Shown here: piece after piece, positions 1 through 6,430 of the stretch | How positions within the stretch are numbered: the stretch's first letter is position 1 | Layout of the letters: each line of letters starts with the position of its first letter | Source: Halieaceae bacterium | Lineage (GTDB): Bacteria > Pseudomonadota > Gammaproteobacteria > Pseudomonadales > Halieaceae | Direction: 5' to 3' | Length of the DNA: 7,963 bases | Assembly: GCA_018666055.1 (NCBI GenBank) | Contig: JABJAS010000183.1 | Location: 1 to 7,963 of the forward strand | Notes under the pieces: generated by a model | What the model was told of the DNA's origin: nothing | The model's input: the letters and a program-made list of their open reading frames with translations, nothing else | The model's database searches: none | Position numbers and translations under genes: made by a program

Positions 1-177
1 CTGAGAGAGGGGAGGGTCGACATGATCGAGCCGCTTGGTCACACACTAATGGATGATACGATTCGGCGCCAGTTTCGATGTTTTAGGGTGATGAAAAGTT
101 TTTTCAGACACGGTGTTCAGGGCATGGTGAGTGGGTCGCGCCGATTCACTGTGGCGTGGGATGCGAGCTCTGTGAAT

Positions 178-1050
178 TCAGACCAATTTGGGTTTAAAGG
201 GTATCAGGCGATAGGCATCGCCATCGCAGACAATGTGACCGGCGGTTGCACCGGCAAAATGCGTACCGATGACTAAGGTAGGCGTTTCGGCGCAGTCCGC
301 AAAAACCCGTCGGCGGGTGTCATCTGCTTGGTGGGCGTCGAGGTCTGCAGTGCTTCCCCAATCCAGCCGTGCCATTTGGCAGGGATGATGAACGAAGTCA
401 CCGGTGATCAGGCCTTGCTCTGACTGCGACGTGATCTGAATACTGACATGCCCGGGGGTGTGCCCCACTGTTGGCACCAGAGTGACTTCGCTGCAGACCC
501 GGTGATCGGTCTCGACGAGGTCCATGAGTCCCGCAGCAAATATCGGCGCAACCGAATCGTTAAACACACGCTGATTAAATTCGGCAATATCGGTGCGCTT
601 AAAATAGTCATATTCATCTTTGGCGATGAGGTATCGGGCGTTAGGGAATGTCGGCACCCATGTTCCATCGACGAGCATGGTGTTCCAGCCCACGTGGTCA
701 ACATGTAGGTGCGTACACAGCACGCAATCGACGGCGGCAGGGTCGAAGCCTGCGCGGGCGAAGTCAGCCAGAAAAGTGGTTTGTAAATGATGCCAATCTT
801 TGTAGGGCATCCGCTCTTTTTCATTGCCTACGCAAGTGTCCACCACAATAAGTTGGTCTGTCGTTTCTATGACGAGGGCATGAACACTGAATTTAAGCTC
901 ACCCGTTTCGTCCATGAAATCAGGCTTTAACCAGCTGATGTCCCTGCAGGCTTCAGGAACCGCATCCGGTAATATCCAAGCGGCTCCACCGCAGGTCTCT
1001 AACTCCACAATCTTGGTGATGGTAACGTCGCCGATGCGCCATTTTTGCAT
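178..1050 (-). CDS. MBL-fold metallo-hydrolase
   Basis: Predicted metal-dependent hydrolase of the metallo-beta-lactamase superfamily, probably cytosolic because no signal peptide is visible. From the chosen start it has 290 residues. It shows the full zinc-ligand set: H114-x-H116-x-D118-H119 within CTHLHVDHVGWN, H197 in VGHTPGH, D218 in TGDFVHHP and H264 in GTHF. That pattern would bind two metal ions, as in the lactonase-like branch of the superfamily. The substrate cannot be read from sequence; lactone or ester hydrolysis is only a family-level guess. An in-frame ATG at 1098 would add 16 residues. I prefer the ATG at 1050 because, from memory of the family, relatives begin close to the WRIGDVTITKI strand, and the added residues look non-conserved. 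Neither start has a strong ribosome binding site: AAAGG lies too close to the 1098 ATG. The gene is transcribed away from the IspZ-like gene. Function class is confident, specificity and start are not. Confidence 0.93.
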   Translation of the reverse strand: MQKWRIGDVTITKIVELETCGGAAWILPDAVPEACRDISWLKPDFMDETGELKFSVHALVIETTDQLIVVDTCVGNEKERMPYKDWHHLQTTFLADFARAGFDPAAVDCVLCTHLHVDHVGWNTMLVDGTWVPTFPNARYLIAKDEYDYFKRTDIAEFNQRVFNDSVAPIFAAGLMDLVETDHRVCSEVTLVPTVGHTPGHVSIQITSQSEQGLITGDFVHHPCQMARLDWGSTADLDAHQADDTRRRVFADCAETPTLVIGTHFAGATAGHIVCDGDAYRLIPFKPKLV

Positions 1051-1197
1051 TGTCAGTTGAGTCCGCAGCAGTGAATGAAGTGGTCGCTCTCTACTCATTA
1101 CCTTTGGGAGTATTTGCAGAGGTGACGCCCTCTTATCATTGCATAGTTTATCGTGCTCGAGTTGAACGTTTGCTCGGAGCTTATTCAGGTAGCCTCG

Positions 1198-1223
1198 GTT
1201 GAAGGGCCCCAGCTTGGGTCAAC
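1198..1223. repeat. Imperfect inverted repeat (bulged dyad)
   Basis: GTTGA (1198-1202) pairs with TCAAC (1219-1223), and CCC (1207-1209) pairs with GGG (1216-1218). That leaves a 4-nt AGGG bulge on the left arm and a 6-nt loop. GGGCCC at 1204-1209 is itself a palindrome. T-rich DNA follows only about 16 nt later, which is too far for a standard intrinsic terminator. It may be a protein-binding site or chance. Confidence 0.25.
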
Positions 1224-1467
1224 GCGAGTCCGCATTACTTTATTTTTTGTAGGTTGTGGATGAACCGTTCGATGAAGTGCTAGGTGAGGCAGCTAGGGCG
1301 AACAGCGCAAAAGTGTTTTACGCGTCATGATGTTGATGAAGCGAAGCTTGCTTTTCTTCGATATTGGTTCTGCTTGTCAATCGCTCTAAGGTGTCTGCGT
1401 CAATTATGAATGGCGCTTCGATGGGTACAATCGCAAGCGGCTCGGCGTTGTGGGTTAGGCTGTTTCA

Positions 1468-1495
1468 TTGTCAGAGCATTCTCACCATTTATACT
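1468..1495 (+). promoter_or_regulatory. Putative sigma70 promoter of the IspZ-like gene
   Basis: A -35 hexamer TTGTCA (1468-1473, five of six matches to TTGACA) is followed by a 16-bp spacer and a -10 hexamer TATACT (1490-1495, five of six matches to TATAAT). Transcription would start near 1502, leaving a leader of about 80 nt before the ATG at 1584. It is the best promoter-like pair I found in the gap. No activator or operator motif is evident next to it. Confidence 0.55.
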
Positions 1496-1583
1496 GAGCG
1501 CCTAGGTCAAAATCGGGCGTGATGAGCAATTAAATGTATAGAAACATGACGAGAACGGTGAAGCGGTGCAGTGAGGTAGGCCC

Positions 1584-2630
1584 ATGCGACTTTGGACCTT
1601 TTTAAGGCCCTTTCCCTATGACGCCCAACGTTATGTGTTGGAGGTGTCGCTGACCTTTAGTCAGACGCAAGCACGCTTGTTTCGAGACGAGGAGTTGCTA
1701 GCTGAAAAATCGCATCCTTACACAGCGGGGCCCGCGACGTTTGTCTTCGACTTGCCCTGTGGTCTAGGCAGTGATTTACCTGATCCCTTGTTCGGTGAAG
1801 GGTCGGGCGCAGTGTCCGAAGACGTGCACAGTGATTCTGGCGAGCCCAACCAGAAGCGCCCAGCGCAGTTGATGGCTGGGTTTGATAACGGGGGGAGTCT
1901 CGCGATTGCCGTTATCGAGGGTGGTCGAACGGTTTATGAGAGCCACCCCGGACGCAGCCTGCAAATTGACCGGTCATCGGTCCAAGCTGTGCCGCCAGAA
2001 GAAGCGCAGGCCGGGTTGAGCGATCTGAGTATTGAGCAAATGACGCAGTCGAGTCAGCGTAAATGGCAGCGCAACAAATACTCCATTTATGCCGACATGG
2101 CGCTCGGCGCCCTTTTTTTTATCGTCGGCAAGGTCACTGAAGATTTAGCGCTCGCCGCTATTATCGGTGCGGGGGCAGGGCTGTTACTCGTCGTGGTGCA
2201 GCGGTTTGTCAAAGTCGATCTGCTGGGTGGTTTCGCTGTCTTTGGCACGATCATGCTGCTGATTTCGGCTGCTTTTTCGCTGGCATTGCAGGATGATTAT
2301 TGGGTGCAGATGAAGGGCACGGTTCTGGGGTTGCTGACAGCGAGCCTATTCATGATCGACGGGTTGTTGCGTCGCGGCGCTTATTTTGGCGCACGCATCG
2401 AGCGCTATATGCCTCTGCCACTCCACCATGATCGAATTGCGATTGGCATGAGCCTTGTTGGTGTCGTTATGGCGTTGGCCAACTACTATGTGGCGAATCA
2501 CTTTACTGAGGATTTTTGGCTAACGTGGACAACCTTCTTAGACCTGCCTTTGAGTATGGCCCTGTTTTATGCCGTCATATTTTGGGCCCGCAAGCAAATA
2601 GCTGACGATTCCCCCCACGAGCACCGATAA
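1584..2630 (+). CDS. IspZ/YciB-like membrane protein with N-terminal extension
   Basis: Predicted inner-membrane protein of 348 residues. The C-terminal half (about 165-336) resembles the IspZ/YciB septation-associated family. It has about six hydrophobic segments (roughly 166-184, 187-206, 213-234, 245-262, 285-306, 317-335). A block matching the family layout runs from DDYWVQMKGTVLG through the RYMPLPL region to the NYYVANHFTEDFWLTW region. In E. coli, YciB is about 180 residues and is linked to cell-envelope synthesis and division. The first 160 or so residues have no counterpart there. They look soluble: alternating strands near 17-40, an acidic Gly/Asp/Ser-rich linker near 60-95, and further strands near 105-130. 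I do not recognise this part. GAGG at 1573-1576 sits 7 nt before the ATG and supports the start. The gene appears to be monocistronic, with 179 bp before the next gene. The family call rests on visual similarity only. Confidence 0.8.
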   Translation: MRLWTFLRPFPYDAQRYVLEVSLTFSQTQARLFRDEELLAEKSHPYTAGPATFVFDLPCGLGSDLPDPLFGEGSGAVSEDVHSDSGEPNQKRPAQLMAGFDNGGSLAIAVIEGGRTVYESHPGRSLQIDRSSVQAVPPEEAQAGLSDLSIEQMTQSSQRKWQRNKYSIYADMALGALFFIVGKVTEDLALAAIIGAGAGLLLVVVQRFVKVDLLGGFAVFGTIMLLISAAFSLALQDDYWVQMKGTVLGLLTASLFMIDGLLRRGAYFGARIERYMPLPLHHDRIAIGMSLVGVVMALANYYVANHFTEDFWLTWTTFLDLPLSMALFYAVIFWARKQIADDSPHEHR

Positions 2631-2748
2631 CGGCAAAGATGGCGAGATAATGCCCTCTATGTAGTGACCTCAAGCCTCGACGCATCGGGACATCAGCGGG
2701 TTATGGATAAAGTTCCCAAATGTGGCTTAAAAGCGTTATCGTGCCTGT

Positions 2749-2777
2749 CTGTTAGCGGTGTTTTAACAGCGCGCTGT
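2749..2777. promoter_or_regulatory. Palindrome cluster upstream of the hydroxylase operon
   Basis: ACAGCGCGCTGT (2766-2777) is a perfect 12-bp palindrome centred about 39 bp before the ATG at 2810. Overlapping it, CTGTTA (2749-2754) forms an inverted pair with TAACAG (2764-2769) across 9 nt, and another CTGT lies at 2745-2748. The repeated CTGT/ACAG half-sites could be an operator for a dimeric regulator of the operon. There is no T-run, so it does not look like a terminator. I did not find a convincing sigma70 promoter beside it; TTAACA (2763-2768) is a possible -35 but lacks a good -10. Confidence 0.35.
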
Positions 2778-2809
2778 AGGCAACTTAACAAAACCTATGA
2801 GAGAAACGC

Positions 2810-3682
2810 ATGTCTATTCAAGAATTTGTGGCGCCTCATTCATTATCAGAGGCAAAGGGCTTGCTGTCGGATGGTGCAATGGCGTCGGTATTGGCCGGCG
2901 GGACCGACCTATTGGTGGGGGTTCGCCTGGGGACTCGAAGTCCTGAGAGGGTAGTCGATCTTAAACACATTCCTGAGCTCACAGCGATTCACGTCGATGC
3001 CGAATCAGTGCGCATTGGCGCTGCGGCATCTGCTTTTTCGATTCTGCATGACAGTGATGTGCCTTCTTGTTTTCCAGGGCTCGCTGAGGCGCTCGACTTA
3101 ATCGGTTCAACGCAAATTCAGGGCCGCTGTTCTGCGGGGGGCAACCTCTGTAATGCGTCACCTGCAGCAGACAGCATTCCCGCGCTGATCGCTAACGACG
3201 CGCAGTGCCTGATTACCGGTCCGGCAGGGGATCACCAGATGCGGGTAGAGGATTTCGTTTTAGGACCTGGCAAAAACGCGCTGAAGGAAGGGGAACTGCT
3301 GGTTGCCCTTATATTGCCACGTCCATCATCGCAAACCGCTGACGCCTATTTACGGCTGACGCCGCGGACTGAAATGGATATCGCCGTGGCGGGGGTGGGC
3401 GTTTCGCTGACGTTAGATGGCGAGGGCACCTGCACCGCAGCACGCGTGTCGATCGGTGCAGTGGCGCCCACTGCATTGTTAGTTGAGGCGGCGGGTGCGG
3501 CGTTGGTCGGCACGCAATTGGACGCAACCGCGATTGAAGCGGCCGTTGCTGCGACAAGAGAGGCGGCATGTCCTATTTCGGATAAGCGCGGCACAGCTGA
3601 ATATCGCACACATGTTGTGGGGGTACTGGTAGCGCGGGCAGTTGCGCAAGCACAGGCACGCATTGTGGAGACATCATCATGA
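2810..3682 (+). CDS. Molybdenum hydroxylase FAD-binding medium subunit
   Basis: FAD subunit (290 residues) of a heterotrimeric xanthine dehydrogenase/CO dehydrogenase-family enzyme. It passes electrons from the 2Fe-2S subunit to its flavin and then to an external acceptor. The two flavin-contact loops are present: AGGTD (29-33) and SAGGN followed by LCNASPAAD (108-121). The C-terminal domain carries the family motif RGTAEYRTHVVGVLVARA (260-277). The protein has normal CoxM length. It lacks the roughly 40-residue insertion that holds an extra 4Fe-4S cluster in the beta subunit of 4-hydroxybenzoyl-CoA reductase, which argues against that enzyme. GAGAGA (2799-2804) lies 5 nt before the ATG and supports this start. 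Its last four bases overlap the next gene as ATGA, implying translational coupling. No signal peptide, so cytosolic. The physiological electron acceptor is unknown. Confidence 0.95.
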   Translation: MSIQEFVAPHSLSEAKGLLSDGAMASVLAGGTDLLVGVRLGTRSPERVVDLKHIPELTAIHVDAESVRIGAAASAFSILHDSDVPSCFPGLAEALDLIGSTQIQGRCSAGGNLCNASPAADSIPALIANDAQCLITGPAGDHQMRVEDFVLGPGKNALKEGELLVALILPRPSSQTADAYLRLTPRTEMDIAVAGVGVSLTLDGEGTCTAARVSIGAVAPTALLVEAAGAALVGTQLDATAIEAAVAATREAACPISDKRGTAEYRTHVVGVLVARAVAQAQARIVETSS

Positions 3683-4176
3683 ACAAGCCGCTAAACAAAA
3701 TGGCTGTGCAAGCCACGATTAACGGTGAGCCCACTGCTTTTTTGTGTTCCCCGGGTCAAGTATTGGCGGAGGTGCTCCGTGATGAGATGGAGCTCATAGG
3801 GACTAAAATTGGTTGTAATACCGGTGATTGCGGCGCTTGTTCGGTACTGGTCAATGATCGATTGGTTTGTGCTTGCTTAGTGTTGGCAGCCGAGGTCGAA
3901 GGGCAGGCAGTTCAGACGATAGAGGGGATCGCAGAGGGGGGTGTTTTACACCCAGTGCAGCAAAAGCTGCTCGAGCATGCCGGTTTGCAATGCGGTATCT
4001 GCACGCCCGGCGTGGTGGTAGCGGCCAAAGCACTCATAGAGCACAACCCGAATCCCACCGAAGAGCAGGCGCGCTACTGGCTGGCAGGTAACCTCTGCCG
4101 GTGTACCGGGTATGACAAGATCATTCGGGCCGTGCTGGATGCGGCTCAACAAATGCGAGAGGAGGCTGCTGTATGA
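3679..4176 (+). CDS. Molybdenum hydroxylase 2Fe-2S small subunit
   Basis: Iron-sulfur subunit (165 residues) of the same enzyme, relaying electrons from the Mo centre to FAD. The N-terminal plant-ferredoxin-like domain has cluster ligands C46, C51 and C54 in GCNTGDCGACSV and a fourth at C66 in the CACL segment; C64 is an extra nearby cysteine. The C-terminal helical domain has C105 and C108 in QCGICTPG, and C140 and C142 in NLCRCTGY, for the second cluster next to the molybdopterin. Both motif sets are complete. GGAG (3667-3670) is well placed for the ATG at 3679. A second in-frame ATG at 3700 would also keep all motifs. The gene overlaps both neighbours by four bases, so the three subunits are very likely made from one message in matched amounts. 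Confidence 0.96.
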   Translation: MNKPLNKMAVQATINGEPTAFLCSPGQVLAEVLRDEMELIGTKIGCNTGDCGACSVLVNDRLVCACLVLAAEVEGQAVQTIEGIAEGGVLHPVQQKLLEHAGLQCGICTPGVVVAAKALIEHNPNPTEEQARYWLAGNLCRCTGYDKIIRAVLDAAQQMREEAAV

Positions 4177-6407
4177 ATGCCTATCAAGAGTTTTCGATTA
4201 TTGGCTCGCGCCCTGTGCGCCCCGATGGGCTCGATAAAGTCACGGGGCGAGCTCGCTACGGTGCGGATCTGAATATGCAGGGTCAGATCTATGGCCATAT
4301 TGTTCGCAGCCCACACGCCCATGCGGTCATTCAGTCGATCGATTGCAGCCAAGCGCTCGCGATGGAGGGGGTATTGGCGGTGATGACGGGTGAAGACTTG
4401 CCTGAGCCAGGCGATTCGGTACTGGGCAGCGGTGAGGGTGCAATAGCACTGAAAGATTTGAGCCCTATGGTGATGTCCCGAGGCAAAGTCTTGTTCCACT
4501 CACAGGGGGTGGCCGCCGTGGCGGCGACATCACCCGAGCTGGCCTCGCAGGCAGCGGCGTTGATTGAGGTCTCGTATCAGGTGCTACCGGCGGTCACGGA
4601 TATGCATGAAGCCTTGAGCGCGGAGGCCCCTATCCTTCATGAAGATCGCTTCCCCGACGGCTTCCCGGAGGAGCCAACCAATCTGGCGGCGCATATCAGT
4701 TTGGAAGTTGGAGAGCCCGACGCCGCTTTCGAAAGCGCTGATGTTGTCATCGAGCAAACCTACTCGGTGCCGATGTGCCATCAGGGGTATATCGAGCCCC
4801 ACGCGTGCGTGGCCCGCGTCGATGCCGCAGGACGCGTTGACTTATGGTGCAGTACACAAGGCCACTTTACGGTGGCGCAGTATACGGCTGCGTTAACGGG
4901 TATTGATGTGGGTAAGGTCAAGGTGACGGCGTCCGAGATTGGCGGCGGGTTTGGCGGAAAAACCACTGTGTATTTAGAGCCGGTGGCGGTAGTGCTGGCC
5001 CAAAAGGCGGGTCGGCCGGTCAAAATGATCATGGATCGAGGCGACGTATTTCGGGTTACCGGTCCTGCGCCGGGTGCCCAAACGCGCGTTAAGTTGGGCG
5101 CCATGCGTGACGGTCAATTAGTCGCTGCCGAGGTGGAGTGTGTGATGGACACGGGGGCTTACAACGGTAACCCGGCGGGCATCCCCGCTTTTATGGCGAC
5201 GGCTTGTTACAAGTTGACCAATGCTCGATCGACGGGTCGAGCTGTTTACACCAACAAACCGAAAATCCATGCGTATCGCGCGCCAAGCGTGCCTCAGGTG
5301 ACGCTGGGTGTTGAGCTGGCGATGACCGAGTTGGCGGCAGAACTGGAGATGGACCCGTTAGCCTTTCGACTCAAAAATGCCGTAGAGGAGGGCGATGCCA
5401 ACATGATGGGTGCGCCCTATAACCGTATTGGTTTAAGGGAATGTCTCGAAGTGGCGAGTGCTCATGCGCACTACAAAGCACCGGTGGCCGAAGGTGAGGG
5501 CCGAGGCGTGGCAGCAGGCTACTGGATCAATGCGGGCCTGCAATCGAGCGCCACCCTGAATGTTCTGTCCGACGGACACCTGTCTATTCTGACCGGGAGC
5601 CCCGACATTGGCGGGTCGCGCGCGTCGATGGCGTTAATGGCGGCCGAGGTATTGGGCATTCCGTTTGACCATATCCACCCCCAAATTGCGGCGACCGATG
5701 CTGTGGGACATTGCGATGTTACAGGGGGCAGCCGGACAACGCTGGCCACTGGACAAGCGGTTATACAAGCCGCTGAGCAATGCGTCGCCGAGATGTGCCG
5801 TCGCGCGGCAGCAGAATGGGAGGTGGAAGCAGGTGTCGTTACGTGGTCTCAGGGGGCTGCGCATTATGGGGAACACTCTCTCACGTTTGAGGCGCTGGCT
5901 CGCCGTGCCGGCACGATGGGCGGGCCATTGACCTTTTCGAGTTCGCTCACGGCCAGTAGTGCAGCGCCGTCATTTGGCGTCCATATTTGTGACGCTAAAG
6001 TCGATCAAGAAACGGGCCGCACTACCATCACCCGTTACACAGTCATTCAGGACGCAGGCAAGGCGATTCATCCCGCCTATGTGGAAGGACAAATGCAGGG
6101 CGGCGCCGCGCAGGGCATTGGCTGGGCGCTGAACGAGGAATACCTCTATGACGAGAACGGTGCCTTAGAGAATCCTGGCTTTCTTGACTACCGGATCCCA
6201 GTTGCCTCAGATCTTCCCTTCATTGATACGGTCATAGTCGAGGTGCCGAATCCGCTTCATCCTTTTGGTGTTAAGGGGGTGGGTGAGGTGCCCATCGTGC
6301 CGCCAATGCCTGCGGTAGCCGAGGCGGTTTACCGCTCTGCGGGTGTGCGCATGCGAGATATGCCATTGAATCCACCCAAGATTGTGGCGGCGCTACAAGA
6401 GAGGTGA
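4173..6407 (+). CDS. Molybdenum hydroxylase molybdopterin-binding large subunit
   Basis: Catalytic subunit (744 residues) holding the molybdopterin-cytosine dinucleotide cofactor. It is expected to hydroxylate a substrate with water-derived oxygen, and is a little shorter than many relatives. Visible family motifs in order: GSRPVRPDGLDKVTG (11-25), GYIEPHACVARVD (205-217), GGGFGGK (257-263), the active-site loop HAYRAPSVPQ (366-375), GSPDIGGSRASM (475-486), TGGSRTTLATGQA (517-529), QDAGKAIHP (626-634), GQMQGGAAQGIGWAL (639-653) and GVKGVGE (699-705), whose E705 is the expected catalytic base. The loop lacks the Cys of form I CO dehydrogenase (AYxCSFR) and the GAG of form II (AYRGAGR), so CO oxidation is unlikely. 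An aldehyde, N-heterocycle or acyl-thioester substrate is possible but cannot be chosen from sequence. No maturation gene is nearby. It starts within the ATGA overlap with the iron-sulfur subunit and ends 23 bp from a convergent gene. Confidence 0.95.
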   Translation: MNAYQEFSIIGSRPVRPDGLDKVTGRARYGADLNMQGQIYGHIVRSPHAHAVIQSIDCSQALAMEGVLAVMTGEDLPEPGDSVLGSGEGAIALKDLSPMVMSRGKVLFHSQGVAAVAATSPELASQAAALIEVSYQVLPAVTDMHEALSAEAPILHEDRFPDGFPEEPTNLAAHISLEVGEPDAAFESADVVIEQTYSVPMCHQGYIEPHACVARVDAAGRVDLWCSTQGHFTVAQYTAALTGIDVGKVKVTASEIGGGFGGKTTVYLEPVAVVLAQKAGRPVKMIMDRGDVFRVTGPAPGAQTRVKLGAMRDGQLVAAEVECVMDTGAYNGNPAGIPAFMATACYKLTNARSTGRAVYTNKPKIHAYRAPSVPQVTLGVELAMTELAAELEMDPLAFRLKNAVEEGDANMMGAPYNRIGLRECLEVASAHAHYKAPVAEGEGRGVAAGYWINAGLQSSATLNVLSDGHLSILTGSPDIGGSRASMALMAAEVLGIPFDHIHPQIAATDAVGHCDVTGGSRTTLATGQAVIQAAEQCVAEMCRRAAAEWEVEAGVVTWSQGAAHYGEHSLTFEALARRAGTMGGPLTFSSSLTASSAAPSFGVHICDAKVDQETGRTTITRYTVIQDAGKAIHPAYVEGQMQGGAAQGIGWALNEEYLYDENGALENPGFLDYRIPVASDLPFIDTVIVEVPNPLHPFGVKGVGEVPIVPPMPAVAEAVYRSAGVRMRDMPLNPPKIVAALQER

Positions 6408-6430
6408 TCAGTCTTTGCGCACGAGGTGAT

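Larger units (their letters stand above)
1051..1583. other. Divergent intergenic region, no convincing gene
   Basis: This stretch separates the minus-strand hydrolase from the plus-strand IspZ-like gene, and about 48 bp less if the hydrolase starts at 1098. It contains a sigma70-like promoter facing right (1468-1495), an imperfect dyad (1198-1223) and T-rich DNA near 1239-1249. A 48-codon minus-strand frame (1318-1464) is open but has no ATG or GTG. I found no tRNA, no obvious terminator with a T-run directly after the stem, and no convincing leftward promoter. It most likely carries the regulatory signals for both divergent genes, possibly with decayed coding sequence. Confidence 0.6.

Noticed and set aside
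1..23. Minus-strand ATG at 21-23 open to the left edge, as a possible next gene after the hydrolase
   Set aside because: Only seven codons are visible and there is no clear ribosome binding site, so it cannot be supported.
22..276. 84-codon plus-strand frame with a purine-rich stretch before its ATG
   Set aside because: Its second part is antisense to the conserved 3' end of the MBL-fold gene, and the translation shows no recognisable motif or protein-like pattern.
1256..1330. 24-codon GTG-initiated frame in the divergent gap
   Set aside because: Too short, the AGG before it is too close to the start codon, and there is no other support.
1333..1362. Possible hairpin around the AAGCTT site
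   Set aside because: The stem is only four or five base pairs with several alternative pairings and no adjoining signal.
2664..2954. 96-codon plus-strand frame overlapping the start of the FAD subunit
   Set aside because: It runs out of frame through the conserved N-terminus of the FAD subunit, and the translation is rich in Cys, Arg and Trp, as expected for a shadow frame.
2810..6407. Aerobic CO dehydrogenase (coxMSL), suggested by gene order
   Set aside because: The active-site loop AYRAPS lacks the form I cysteine and does not match the form II motif; gene order alone is common to many hydroxylases.
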